The notes under the pieces are model-generated. The model had not been told where the DNA came from. It ran no database searches and was given only the letters and a program-made list of their open reading frames with translations. A stretch of 64,000 nt of DNA from contig JAJZVW010000008.1 of assembly GCA_021847015.1 (NCBI GenBank), forward strand, positions 52,198 to 116,197, given 5' to 3'. This document shows positions 47,676-57,734 of the stretch, piece after piece. The position numbers were made by a program, and so were the translations under genes. The stretch comes from Pseudomonadota bacterium (GTDB lineage Bacteria > Pseudomonadota > Alphaproteobacteria > Rhodospirillales > Magnetospirillaceae). Each line of letters opens with the position of its first letter. The stretch's first letter is position 1.

Positions 47676-49232
47676 TCAGGCCGAGAGCGCCGCCGGAGCG
47701 GTTTTTTGCCGTTTCACCAAAAGTTTGTTCAAGGCATTCAGATAGGCGCGCGCCGCGGCCACCAGCGTATCCGTATCGGCGCCCTGGCCCTGGACGGTCT
47801 TGCCGTCCTCCTCCAGACGCACCGTCACCTCGGCCTGCGCGTCGGTCCCCTGGGTCACGGCGTGAACCTGGAACAGTTGCAGCCGCGCCTCGTGGGGGAA
47901 CAGCGCCTTGATGGCGTTGAACGTGGCGTCCACCGGGCCATCTCCGCTCGCCTTGCAGGATTTCACCTCCCCATCGATATCCAGTTCCAGCGTCGCCTCG
48001 GGCGGATTGTGCATGGTGCCGCATAGAATTTCGAGCGAGGCCAGCCTGATGCGGGTCTGTCCGCGCAGGACCGCGTCGTCGACCAGGGCCAGGATATCTT
48101 CGTCGAATATGTCCTTTTTGCGGTCCGCCAGATCCTTGAAACGGATGAAGGCGCTGTCCACGGCCGCTTCGTCCAGCTCGTAACCCAGTTCCTTGAGCTT
48201 CGCCCGGAAGGCGGCACGCCCGGAATGCTTTCCCATCACCAGGCTGGAGCGGTGGAGGCCGACGGATTCGGGGGTCATGATTTCATAGGTCTGGGCGTGC
48301 TTGAGCACGCCGTCCTGGTGAATCCCCGATTCGTGGGCGAAGGCGTTCTTGCCGACGATCGCCTTGTTGGGTTGCACCGGGAAGCCGGTGATGGCCGAGA
48401 CCAGCCGCGACGCACGCGTGATGTGTTCGGTGCGGATGCCGGCGGTGAACGGCAGGAGGTCGTGGCGCGTGCGCAGCGCCATGACGATTTCCTCCATGGC
48501 CGCGTTTCCGGCCCGCTCACCCAGGCCGTTGACGGTGCATTCCACCTGTCGCGCCCCCGCCTTTACGGCCGCCAGGGAATTGGCGACCGCAAGGCCGAGA
48601 TCGTTGTGGCAGTGGACCGAGATGATCGCCCGGTCGATGTTGGGGACGCGGTCGAGAAGATGGCGGATCAGCGCCGCGTATTCGTCCGGCAGCGCATAGC
48701 CGACGGTGTCCGGAATGTTGACGGTGCGGGCGCCGGCCGCGATGGCCGCCTCGACGCAACGGCACAGGAAGTCGGGCTCGGTTCGGGAGCCGTCCTCGGC
48801 CGACCACTCGACGTCGTCGGTGAGGGTGCGGGCGAGAGTCACCGATTCCGTCACCCGTTCCAGCACCTTGTCCGGTTCCATCTGAAGTTTGTACTTCATG
48901 TGGAGCGGCGAGGTGGAGATGAAGGTGTGGATGCGTCCCCGCGCCGCCGGCCGAATGGCCTCGGCGCAGCGTTCGATGTCGCCCCGGGTGGCGCGGGCCA
49001 GGCCGCACACGGCCGAATTCCGCACCGCCTCGGCGACCGCCTGAACGGCCTCGAAGTCGCCCTTCGAAGCGAAGGGAAACCCGGCCTCGATGACGTCGAC
49101 GCCCATTTCCTCCAACACCAGCGCGATCCTGACCTTTTCGTCGAGGTTCATCGACGCGCCGGGCGATTGTTCGCCGTCGCGGAGGGTGGTGTCGAAGATG
49201 ATGACCCGGTCGTGGTCCATTCCGCCGCTCAT
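47676..49232 (-). CDS. leuA: 2-isopropylmalate synthase
   Basis: A 518-residue enzyme that condenses acetyl-CoA with 2-oxoisovalerate, the first committed step of leucine synthesis. The TIM-barrel catalytic region has IFDTTLRDGEQSPGASMN, SVHCHNDLGLAVANSLAA (metal His) and VNGLGERAGNAAMEEIV; the regulatory C-terminal domain (about 390-510), which senses leucine, is complete. It lies 2 kb from ilvC with a peroxidase gene between. Leader-peptide-like features upstream are listed separately. Confidence 0.96.
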   Translation of the reverse strand: MSGGMDHDRVIIFDTTLRDGEQSPGASMNLDEKVRIALVLEEMGVDVIEAGFPFASKGDFEAVQAVAEAVRNSAVCGLARATRGDIERCAEAIRPAARGRIHTFISTSPLHMKYKLQMEPDKVLERVTESVTLARTLTDDVEWSAEDGSRTEPDFLCRCVEAAIAAGARTVNIPDTVGYALPDEYAALIRHLLDRVPNIDRAIISVHCHNDLGLAVANSLAAVKAGARQVECTVNGLGERAGNAAMEEIVMALRTRHDLLPFTAGIRTEHITRASRLVSAITGFPVQPNKAIVGKNAFAHESGIHQDGVLKHAQTYEIMTPESVGLHRSSLVMGKHSGRAAFRAKLKELGYELDEAAVDSAFIRFKDLADRKKDIFDEDILALVDDAVLRGQTRIRLASLEILCGTMHNPPEATLELDIDGEVKSCKASGDGPVDATFNAIKALFPHEARLQLFQVHAVTQGTDAQAEVTVRLEEDGKTVQGQGADTDTLVAAARAYLNALNKLLVKRQKTAPAALSA

Positions 49233-49746
49233 GCGTCCGACCCTTCCGTTGCGCGGGTCGGGTGTCCCATCAAATGTGATGCGCGCTCCGGGGCGTCCAT
49301 TGGTTCCAATGTGCCGTCCACCATCAGGTGTCCGCCGCCGACGACGCCGGGGGAACCGCAGACACGCGGAGGAGCGGAGCGATGGCAGCGCCGGGGGCGG
49401 ATGACAGCGGGCGGTCGATCCGCGCCGTAATCGCCCCCCACTCCTTGCTCCCGTCGATATCGATCATGTCCGCCTGGCTCTATGGGTGTAAACGGCCACC
49501 GAAACCGGCATGGCTGCCCACCCGCCGATATTAGGAAGGCCGACTTAAACATCCTTGTCAATGGGCCAATAGGCCTTCGTTCATTCCCCTCCCTCTTTCT
49601 AGCGCAAAGATTATCGGGTGGCGCTCACGAAAATGGAGATAGCTCGTCGCCGCTGGGCCGATTTGACCTCGGGCGAGGATGGCGCGGGACGCGGACATCG
49701 CGATATCTCCCCCTGCAATCCGTCGTCGAAGCAAGGGAAGGATAGG
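49233..49746. other. 514-bp intergenic region between divergent leuA and the peroxidase gene
   Basis: No convincing gene. On the minus strand a 9-codon frame with a strong ribosome site lies at 49558-49584 and a TTGACA overlaps its stop. A 47-codon frame (minus, 49324-49467, beginning MIDIDGSKEWGAITA) is possible but unsupported. On the plus strand the stretch before 49747 has the ribosome site GGAAGGA of the peroxidase gene. Confidence 0.6.
49558..49584 (-). CDS. Possible leuA leader peptide
   Basis: Nine codons reading MNEGLLAH then TGA, with GGGAGGGGA immediately before the ATG. The two adjacent leucines use CTA and TTG, both rare in GC-rich genomes, and the surrounding GGCCTATTGGCC is self-complementary. 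It is 326 bases upstream of leuA on the same strand. Two Leu codons are few for an attenuator and no terminator stem was identified, so this is tentative. Confidence 0.22.
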   Translation of the reverse strand: MNEGLLAH

Positions 49747-50799
49747 ATGCGCGCATCCGTGAGCCACATCGCCCTCCTCATCCTCGCCGTGGCTGTGGCC
49801 GGGCGCGGACGCTCGGCCGAGGCGCAGGATTTGCTGGCACGCGCCCAGCAGGCCTTCAAGCCCATCCCCACCACGGTACCGCCGCTGAAGGACAACCCCA
49901 TCACCCCCGAAAAGGTCGAACTGGGCAGAATGCTGTTCTTCGACCCCCGCCTCTCGGTGAGCGGCCTGTTGTCCTGCAACACCTGCCACAATGTTGGAAT
50001 GGGCGGGGTGGATGGGCTTGAGACATCCATCGGTCACCGCTGGCAGAAGGGGCCGCGCAACGCGCCGACCGTGTTCAACGCCGTCTACAACATCGCCCAG
50101 TTCTGGGACGGCCGGGCCGAGGACCTGAAAGCGCAGGCCAAGGGGCCTTTGCAGGCCAGCGTGGAAATGAATGCGACGCCCAGCCACGTCGAAAAGACGG
50201 TGGGGTCGATGCCCGCCTATGTCGATCTTTTCCGCAGGGCGTTCCCGGCGGATCAGGCGCCGGTGACGTTCGACAACGTGGCGAAGGCCATCGAGGCGTT
50301 CGAAGCGACCCTGGTCACGCCCGGGGCGCGCTTCGACAAATTCCTGGAGGGCGATGCCAACGCCCTCGACGCAAAGGAGAAGGAGGGATTGCGGCTGTTC
50401 ATGGACAAGGGCTGTTCCGCTTGCCACAACGGCATCAACGTCGGCGGCCAGGCATATTATCCCTTCGGCGTGGTGGAGCGGCCCGGCGCGGAAATCCTGC
50501 CGCGCGACGACAAGGGGCGTTTCGCGGTGACCAAGACCGTCAGCGACGAATACGTGTTCCGGGCGGGGCCTCTGCGCAATATCGCCCTGACGGCGCCCTA
50601 TTTCCACTCGGGCAAGGTCTGGAGCCTCAAACAGGCGGTGGCGATCATGGGCACGGCGCAATTGGGCCAGTCGCTGACGGACGCCGAAACCGACGCCATC
50701 GCCGCCTTCCTGGGCACTCTCACCGGCGAAATGCCCAAGGTGGAGTACCCTCTGCTGCCGGCCCGGACCGGGGCCACGCCGTTACCCAACCCCGATTGA
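49747..50799 (+). CDS. Di-haem cytochrome c peroxidase (MauG/CcpA family)
   Basis: A 350-residue periplasmic protein with a signal peptide (HIALLILAVAVAGRGRSAEA) and two c-type haem sites, CNTCH (residues 77-81) and CSACH (224-228). Other family segments are ELGRMLFFDPRLSVSG, GPRNAPTVFNAVYNIAQFWDGR, and the late RAGPLRNIALTAPYFHSG. It reduces hydrogen peroxide with electrons from a c-type cytochrome. A GGAAGGA site precedes ATG 49747. It stands among branched-chain amino acid genes with no obvious link. Confidence 0.95.
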   Translation: MRASVSHIALLILAVAVAGRGRSAEAQDLLARAQQAFKPIPTTVPPLKDNPITPEKVELGRMLFFDPRLSVSGLLSCNTCHNVGMGGVDGLETSIGHRWQKGPRNAPTVFNAVYNIAQFWDGRAEDLKAQAKGPLQASVEMNATPSHVEKTVGSMPAYVDLFRRAFPADQAPVTFDNVAKAIEAFEATLVTPGARFDKFLEGDANALDAKEKEGLRLFMDKGCSACHNGINVGGQAYYPFGVVERPGAEILPRDDKGRFAVTKTVSDEYVFRAGPLRNIALTAPYFHSGKVWSLKQAVAIMGTAQLGQSLTDAETDAIAAFLGTLTGEMPKVEYPLLPARTGATPLPNPD

Positions 50800-50801
50800 C
50801 G

Positions 50802-51125
50802 TCAGCCGGCGGCGGAGCGGCGCTTTCGCCTTCTGTGTTCCAGTCGCCGTCGGTGCAGATGGAAGACCAGCCGTTTGAGCGGCGGAAAATCCTGCGCCAG
50901 CAGAATCAGCCCCAGCGGCAGCATCCAGAACCCCAGGACGGGCAGGATGCCCAGCAGGCCTCCGGCCACCAACAGCGAGCCGAGGGCAACGCGCGCCCGC
51001 TTGGCCTCGGGGTGTCTCAGCCGGCGGAATCCCCGTGCCGCCGATGGGGGAAGGCGGCGCTCCCATCGGGCGAAATGGCGTTCCAGCCTCCGGCTGTCGT
51101 TGTCGGCCGCATTCCCGCTCCTCAT
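50802..51125 (-). CDS. Small basic membrane protein (PGPGW-like)
   Basis: A 107-residue protein with a basic N-terminus, one or two hydrophobic segments (VALGSLLVAGGLLGILPVLG, FWMLPLGLILLAQDFPP) and a strongly basic C-terminus (HLHRRRLEHRRRKRRS). The GxLPVLGFWMLPLGLxLLAxD core resembles the PGPGW family of putative transmembrane proteins. Function unknown. Convergent with the peroxidase, two bases apart. Confidence 0.65.
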   Translation of the reverse strand: MRSGNAADNDSRRLERHFARWERRLPPSAARGFRRLRHPEAKRARVALGSLLVAGGLLGILPVLGFWMLPLGLILLAQDFPPLKRLVFHLHRRRLEHRRRKRRSAAG

Positions 51126-51260
51126 GCTGAGGAAATAGGGTGGTTACCGGTGTTGAGACAGGGGGGAGGCCGAAAAAGAGCGGCGCGCGCATGGGCCAAG
51201 TGGGACCTGCCCGGTGCGCGCGCCGGGGAATGCCAAATCCAGACGTCCCGTGACCGGGAC

Positions 51261-52319
<1,059 letters not shown>

Positions 52320-52341
52320 TCAAGCAATTCGGGGTCCCTGA

Positions 52342-52857
52342 TTAAAGCGGATTGGTCCCTCGCGCAATGGCGACGACGCCGGTGCGCGAAACCTCGACCA
52401 GGCCCAAGGACTCCATCAGCTTGATGAAGGCGCAGACCTTGTCGGTGGAGCCGACCACCTCGAACACGAAGGATTCGTTGGTGGTGTCCACGGTGCGGGC
52501 CCGGAACACGTCGGCGATGCGCAGCGCCTCGACCCGCTTCTCGCCGGTGCCCGCCACTTTCACCAACGCCAGTTCGCGGCTGACGTGAGGGCCTTCCAGG
52601 GTGAGGTCGCGGACCCGGTGCACCGGCACCAGCCGGCGAAGCTGGTTCTTGATCTGCTCGATGATCAGGCGGGTGCCCGAGGTGACGATGGTGATGCGCG
52701 AAAGGTTTTCGTGCGGGTTCACCTCGGCGACGGTCAGGCTTTCAATGTTGTAGCCCCGTCCCGAAAACAGGCCGATGACGCGGGCGAGCACGCCGGCCTC
52801 GTTGTCGACCAGGACGGAGATGGTGTGGCGGTTTGTCTCTTCGGCGACCTTGGTCAC
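52342..52857 (-). CDS. ilvH: Acetolactate synthase small (regulatory) subunit
   Basis: A 171-residue ACT-domain protein that activates the IlvB catalytic subunit and gives it valine feedback control. The N-terminal ACT domain is HTISVLVDNEAGVLARVIGL followed by FSGRGYNIESLTVAEV; the C-terminal domain has VRDLTLEGPHVSRELALVKV. The GTG at 52857 leaves a 28-bp gap to ilvB and gives the normal length; the in-frame ATG at 52908 would overlap ilvB and add unconserved residues. Confidence 0.95.
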   Translation of the reverse strand: MTKVAEETNRHTISVLVDNEAGVLARVIGLFSGRGYNIESLTVAEVNPHENLSRITIVTSGTRLIIEQIKNQLRRLVPVHRVRDLTLEGPHVSRELALVKVAGTGEKRVEALRIADVFRARTVDTTNESFVFEVVGSTDKVCAFIKLMESLGLVEVSRTGVVAIARGTNPL

Positions 52858-52885
52858 GGTCTCGTTCCCCTGTTCTCGTTGCCGC

Positions 52886-54652
52886 TCAGACGAGCACCAT
52901 GCCGTCATCTTCCGATCCCGGCTTCTCCATGCACCGGTCCTCCGGCCCCAGCACCATTTCGTTGTGTGCCATGCCGGGCATGATCATCGGGAAACAGTTC
53001 TCGGAGGCGTCGGTGCGGATGTCGGCGATCACCGGCCGGTCCACCGCGATCATCTCCGTGATGACGTCGTCCAGCTCTCCGGGTTTTTCCGCCCGCAGCC
53101 CCACGGCGCCGAAGGCGTCGGCCAGTTTGACGAAATCGGGATGCGCGTCCATGTGGCTTTGCGAATAGCGGCCGCCGTGGATCAGTTCCTGCCACTGGCG
53201 CACCATGCCCATGTACTGGTTGTTGAGGATGAACACTTTGACCGGCAGGTGGAACTGGCACAGAGTGGCCATTTCCTGGATGTTCATCTGGATCGAGGAT
53301 TCGCCGGCGATGTCGATCACCAGCGCCTCGGGATGGGCGACCTGCACGCCCATGGCGGCCGGCAGACCGTAGCCCATGGTGCCCAGCCCGCCGGACGTCA
53401 TCCAGTGGTTGGGCCGCTCGAAGCGGAAATGCTGGGCGGACCACATCTGGTGCTGGCCCACTTCCGTGCAGATGTAGGGATTGCGGTCCTTGGTCAGCTC
53501 GTACAGCCGCTGGATGGCGAATTGCGGCTTGATGATCCGGGTCGAGTTCTCATAGTGCAGGCAGTTGCGCGAACGCCACGTGTCGATCCGCTGCCACCAG
53601 GCCCTCAGCGCGCGCTCGTCGGCGCGGTACTGCTTCGCCCTCCAGATGGCGATCATCTCTTCGAGGATATGGGCGGCATCCCCGACGATCGAAAGGTCCG
53701 CCACCACGTTCTTGTTGATGGAGCTGGGGTCGATGTCGATGTGGATCTTGTAGGAATCGGGTGAGAACGCGTTGACGCGCCCGGTCACCCGGTCGTCGAA
53801 GCGGGCGCCGATGTTCACCATGACGTCGCAATCGTGCATGGCGAGGTTGGCCTCGTAGGTGCCGTGCATTCCCAGCATGCCCAGGAACAGCGGGTCGGAG
53901 GCGGGGAAAGCCCCCAAACCCATCAGGGTCAGCGTGATCGGGTAGCCGGTCGTGCGCACGAGCTGGGTCAGGAGCTGGCAGGCGGCCGGGCCGGAATTGA
54001 CGATGCCGCCGCCGCAATAGAACATCGGCCGCTTGGCCTGGGCGATGATCTCGACGGCCTTCTCGATGGACGCGGTGTCGCCTTTCACCTGCGGCCGGTA
54101 TTTCGGCGTCACCTTGGCCAACGGCTGGTATTCGCCGCGGGCCTGGACGACGTCCTTGGGCAGGTCGACCACCACCGGACCGGGACGGCCCGAGCGGGCG
54201 ACGTGGAACGCCTCATGGATGACGCGGGACAGCTGATTGGGGTCCTTGACCAAGTAATTGTGCTTGGTGCATGGCCGGGTGATGCCGGTGATGTCCGCTT
54301 CCTGGAAGGCGTCGTTGCCGATCAGATGGGTCGGCACCTGGCCGGTGATGCAGACCAGGGGAATGGAATCCATGAGGGCGTCGGTCAGCCCCGTGACCGT
54401 GTTGGTGGCGCCGGGGCCCGAGGTCACCAGCACGCAGCCGACCTTGCCGGTCGAGCGCGCGTAGCCTTCGGCCGCATGGACGGCGGCCTGCTCGTGCCGG
54501 ACCAGGATGTGGCGGAGACGGTTCTGCTTGAACAATTCGTCGTAGATGGGCAGTACGGCGCCGCCCGGATAGCCGAAAATAACCTCTACGCCCTGGTCGG
54601 CCAGGGCCTTCAAGAGGATTTCAGCGCCGGTCAAACTATCCTGCTGTGCCAT
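52886..54652 (-). CDS. ilvB: Acetolactate synthase large (catalytic) subunit
   Basis: A 588-residue ThDP/FAD enzyme that makes acetolactate from pyruvate. The catalytic Glu lies in HILVRHEQAAVHAAEGYARS; the ThDP/Mg motif is GESSIQMNIQEMATL followed by LNNQYMGMV (GDG.. NN type, here GES), and the FAD/central domain has FLGMLGMHGTYEANLAM. Upstream in-frame ATGs exist at 54673 and 54685; 54652 fits the family start AQQDSLTGAEILLKAL. First gene of ilvBHC. The AT-rich stretch around 54778-54825 is the likeliest promoter region, and a short GCGCACGC/GCGTGCGC hairpin lies at 54693-54710 in the leader. Confidence 0.96.
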   Translation of the reverse strand: MAQQDSLTGAEILLKALADQGVEVIFGYPGGAVLPIYDELFKQNRLRHILVRHEQAAVHAAEGYARSTGKVGCVLVTSGPGATNTVTGLTDALMDSIPLVCITGQVPTHLIGNDAFQEADITGITRPCTKHNYLVKDPNQLSRVIHEAFHVARSGRPGPVVVDLPKDVVQARGEYQPLAKVTPKYRPQVKGDTASIEKAVEIIAQAKRPMFYCGGGIVNSGPAACQLLTQLVRTTGYPITLTLMGLGAFPASDPLFLGMLGMHGTYEANLAMHDCDVMVNIGARFDDRVTGRVNAFSPDSYKIHIDIDPSSINKNVVADLSIVGDAAHILEEMIAIWRAKQYRADERALRAWWQRIDTWRSRNCLHYENSTRIIKPQFAIQRLYELTKDRNPYICTEVGQHQMWSAQHFRFERPNHWMTSGGLGTMGYGLPAAMGVQVAHPEALVIDIAGESSIQMNIQEMATLCQFHLPVKVFILNNQYMGMVRQWQELIHGGRYSQSHMDAHPDFVKLADAFGAVGLRAEKPGELDDVITEMIAVDRPVIADIRTDASENCFPMIMPGMAHNEMVLGPEDRCMEKPGSEDDGMVLV

Positions 54653-54940
54653 CTCCGCACCTTTTCCTACCATAGAAGCGCCCATCCGGCAGGCGCACGC
54701 AAGCGTGCGCGCACCGCCCGGCGACGCGAGCCGACAACCTACCCCCGGATCGCGGGGCGGTCAACAGGAACCGACGAATTATTGGAAAGTTTAGCTGAGA
54801 TAGACTTTGCAAAAATTGCCCGTATCTGGGTGCGCATTTGGCATTTGATGCTGGGGCCGTCGGGGCCGGCGCCGCGGGCCGGGCCCTGTCCGCGGATTCG
54901 CCGATGGCGCGGAGGCGAAGTGGGGAACCTGTTCGCTCGT

Positions 54941-55882
54941 TCAGCGGTTGTGTGACAGGAAGCGCTCGATCGGCGGAAAGGTGTGTGCCGGCAGCCGGTC
55001 GGGAGCGTGTTCCGAGACGGCGTGGGCGTCGCGCATCTGATGGCGGAACCACGTCATCTGCCGTTTGGCGTAGTTGCGGGTGGCCTGCGCCGCGCGGTCC
55101 ATGGCCTCGGCAAGCGGCAGTTCCCCGCGCAGATGCGCCGTCAACTCCGCCAGGCCCAGGGCTTTCATGGCCGGTCGGTCGCTTTCCAGATCCAGCGCCA
55201 TCATCGCCCGCACCTCCTCCAGTGCGCCCGTTTCCACCATCCGCCGGAAACGGCCGTCGCAGACCGCGTACAGCGCATCGCGCGGAGGCAGCAGTGTAAA
55301 GGCGAGCCACCGTGCCGCCACCGCCCCTTGCGGGGGGAGGGCTTGCCAATCGGCCAGGGAGCGGCCGGTGGCCTCGATCACCTCCCAGGCACGGGCGAGG
55401 CGCTGGCTGTTGCCGGGGTCGAGCCGCGCCGCCATCACGGGGTCGCGCCGGGCCAACAGCGCATGGAAGTCCCGGTTGCCCATTTCCGACAGCAACGCAC
55501 GGGCACGATCCCGCACCCCGGCGGGGATGTCGGGGACCGGCGACAAGCCTTCCGCCAGCGCCCGCAGGTAAAGGCCGGTGCCGCCGACGACGATGGGGAC
55601 GCGGCCCGCCTGCCAGCTTTCCTCCATGGCCGCCGCGGCCATATCGCGCCAGCGTGCCGCCGAGCAGATGTCGGAGGGTGGCAGAATGCCGTACAGCCGG
55701 TGGGGTGCGGCGGCCTCGTCTTCGGGGCTCGGGCGAGCGGTAAGAACCCGCATCGCCGAGTAGACCTGCATGGAATCGGCGTTGATGACCGTTCCGCCGA
55801 ATTCCTTTGCCGCGGCGAGAGCGAGCCCCGATTTGCCCGAGGCCGTGGGGCCGGCGATGAGGATGGCGCTAGGGAGACTCAT
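54941..55882 (-). CDS. miaA: tRNA dimethylallyltransferase
   Basis: A 313-residue enzyme that adds a dimethylallyl group to A37 of tRNAs reading UNN codons. The P-loop is ILIAGPTASGKSGLALA, followed by NADSMQVYSAMRVLTARP, VVGGTGLYLRALAEG and the C-terminal RNYAKRQMTWFRHQ. ATG 55882 gives the standard start; ATG 55915 is in frame but not conserved. It lies upstream of ilvB by 288 bp on the same strand. Confidence 0.96.
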   Translation of the reverse strand: MSLPSAILIAGPTASGKSGLALAAAKEFGGTVINADSMQVYSAMRVLTARPSPEDEAAAPHRLYGILPPSDICSAARWRDMAAAAMEESWQAGRVPIVVGGTGLYLRALAEGLSPVPDIPAGVRDRARALLSEMGNRDFHALLARRDPVMAARLDPGNSQRLARAWEVIEATGRSLADWQALPPQGAVAARWLAFTLLPPRDALYAVCDGRFRRMVETGALEEVRAMMALDLESDRPAMKALGLAELTAHLRGELPLAEAMDRAAQATRNYAKRQMTWFRHQMRDAHAVSEHAPDRLPAHTFPPIERFLSHNR

Positions 55883-55933
55883 GGCGTGTGGGCCGATCAT
55901 AGTCCATCGCCGCATCCGATGGGAACGCTCGCG

Positions 55934-56095
55934 GTCCGCTCTCAGCGGTTCTCATTATGCGGCATCAGGGCATGTTGTCATCCCGAGGGAGCGGAGCGAC
56001 TGAGGGATCTTTCACGCGAAAGTGCCGGAAAGATCCCTCGCCGTCGGCTCGGGATGACAGCGAAAAATGCATAATGAGAACCGCTGGTCCGCTCT
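55934..56095. mobile_element. 144-bp MITE, copy B, with 9-bp target duplication
   Basis: Element 55943-56086, identical to copy A (25195-25338) in reverse orientation, with the same 18-bp terminal repeats. It is flanked by the direct repeat GTCCGCTCT (55934-55942 and 56087-56095), a different 9-mer from that at copy A, which confirms independent insertion. It lies in the miaA upstream region, downstream of the beta-glucosidase gene. Confidence 0.95.
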
Positions 56096-56128
56096 CCAAC
56101 AATTCTCAGTAAGGCCCTCGCTGGTTAT

Positions 56129-56207
56129 GTCATCCCGACCGAGCGCAAGCGAGTGGATCCTTCACGCGAAAACGCGCGGAAGATCCCTCGGCTACGCTCG
56201 GGATGAC
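56129..56207. repeat. Hairpin related to the MITE core, without terminal repeats
   Basis: A 79-bp segment running from GTCATCCCGACCGAGCG to CTACGCTCGGGATGAC that resembles the interior of the 144-bp MITE (same GTCATCCCG ends, same AGATCCCTCG and CACGCGAAA internal words) but lacks its 18-bp ends. It is 34 bp from copy B's duplication. Confidence 0.7.
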
Positions 56208-56246
56208 GACGAAAAGAGCGTGACGCGAGCGCCGCGTTCGCCGTGA

Positions 56247-57572
56247 CTACAGCCGCCCGGTCTTGGCCACCTGGCTGAGGAAGCGGTAGCTGTCCTTGGG
56301 CGTGCGTTTCAGGGTGTCGTAATCGACGCGCACGATCCCGAACCGCTTGGACAGGCCGAAGGCCCATTCGAAGTTGTCGAGCAGGCTCCAGCACAGGTAG
56401 CCCTTGACGTTGCAACCGTCGGCGATGGCGCGGGCGACGGCTTCCAGATGATCCTTTAAGAAGCGCACCCGCTCGGCGTCGCGGATTTGGCCGTCGGCGT
56501 CGACCGTGTCGTCATAGGCGGCGCCGTTCTCGGCGATGAAGACCGCCGGGTTGCCGTAGTCGCGCTTGAATTCGGCCAGCAGGTCGTAAAGGCCGTCCGG
56601 CTGCACCGGCCAGCCCATGAAGGTGTAGCGGTCGCAATGGGCGTCGCCCCACCAGACGTCGAAGGGGTGGCCGGCCTCGTGCTTCATGGTCATGCGCGAG
56701 TAGTAGTTGATGCCCAGGAGGTCGATGGGATAGCGGATGGCTTCCTCGTCGCCGGGTTTGACGATGTCTTTCATGGCCTCGGCCAGGAGCGGCGGAATCC
56801 GGCCGCGCAGCAGGCCATCCAGCGGCACCCGGTTCCATACCGCGTCCCAGCGGGCGGCGGCGGCGATGTCCTCCGGGCGGCCGCTTTCCGCCCGGCAGGG
56901 CTGAAGGTTGATGACCGTGCCGAGCGTCAGGCCGGAATGCTCGGCGGCGATGGCGCGAAGGGCGGCGCCCTGGGCCAGGTTCTGATGGTGCAGCGCCTTC
57001 AGGATGCCCTGTTCGCCCAGCGTGTGGCCGGGGGCGTGCTCGCCGACGCCGTAGCCGAAGATGGCGACGACGTTGGGTTCGTTCAGCATCATCCAGTCCT
57101 TGACCCGGTCGGCCAAGCGGCGGGTGACGACGCGGGCGTACTCGGCGAAAGGCCCGATGACCTCGCGACCTTGCCAGCCGCCCCCGTCTTCCAGCGGCTG
57201 CGGCAGATCCCAATGGTACAGGCAGGCCATGGGCCGGATGCCGGCGTCCAGCAAGCCGTCCACCAGACGGTCGTAGAAATCCAGCCCCTTGGCGTTGACG
57301 GCGCCGCTGCCGGCGGGGATGACGCGCGGCCAGGCGATGGAGAAACGGTAGGCGTTGAAGCCCGCCTGTTTCATCAGGGCGATGTCCTCGGGCCAGCGGT
57401 GGTAGTGGTCGCAGGCGGTGGCGGCGCTGCTGCCGTCCTGGATCTTGTCGGCCGCCGCGAACGTGTCCCACACGCAAGGCCCCCGGCCGTCGGCATCCAG
57501 CGCCCCTTCGATCTGGTAGGATGAGGTGGATGCGCCCCAAAGGAAGCCGGCGGGGAACGTGACGGCGGCCAT
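56247..57572 (-). CDS. GH1 family beta-glucosidase
   Basis: A 441-residue glycoside hydrolase family 1 enzyme. The start FPAGFLWGASTSSYQIEGA is canonical; the acid/base Glu is in MLNEPNVVAIFGY and the nucleophile Glu in FIAENGAAYDD; the C-terminal GYLCWSLLDNFEWAFGLSKRFG is intact. It hydrolyses beta-linked glucosides or other beta-hexosides in the cytoplasm (no signal peptide). GGAGGT lies four bases before ATG 57572. There is no sugar transporter or regulator nearby, so the natural substrate is unclear. Confidence 0.95.
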   Translation of the reverse strand: MAAVTFPAGFLWGASTSSYQIEGALDADGRGPCVWDTFAAADKIQDGSSAATACDHYHRWPEDIALMKQAGFNAYRFSIAWPRVIPAGSGAVNAKGLDFYDRLVDGLLDAGIRPMACLYHWDLPQPLEDGGGWQGREVIGPFAEYARVVTRRLADRVKDWMMLNEPNVVAIFGYGVGEHAPGHTLGEQGILKALHHQNLAQGAALRAIAAEHSGLTLGTVINLQPCRAESGRPEDIAAAARWDAVWNRVPLDGLLRGRIPPLLAEAMKDIVKPGDEEAIRYPIDLLGINYYSRMTMKHEAGHPFDVWWGDAHCDRYTFMGWPVQPDGLYDLLAEFKRDYGNPAVFIAENGAAYDDTVDADGQIRDAERVRFLKDHLEAVARAIADGCNVKGYLCWSLLDNFEWAFGLSKRFGIVRVDYDTLKRTPKDSYRFLSQVAKTGRL

Positions 57573-57734
57573 ATGTACCTCCAAGTGGCGAACGGCGATG
57601 CGCCTATGGTGCCTCAACCGCGACGGCGGCACCATCCCCGTTCGGACACCTGCGGCCGGGATGTCGCTCGAAGCTCAAGCCCCGGCCGGGCCGGCGAATG
57701 GACGGATCCTGTGCGGTGCCGCCCGGCGGCAGGG

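Noticed and set aside
49229..49561. A 110-codon minus-strand frame overlapping the leuA start
   Set aside because: Low-complexity Arg/Gly/Pro composition, no ribosome site, and it runs into leuA in another frame.
54653..54940. Attenuator or leader peptide before ilvB
   Set aside because: Small frames exist in the leader but none is enriched in Val/Leu/Ile codons, and no terminator/antiterminator pair was found.
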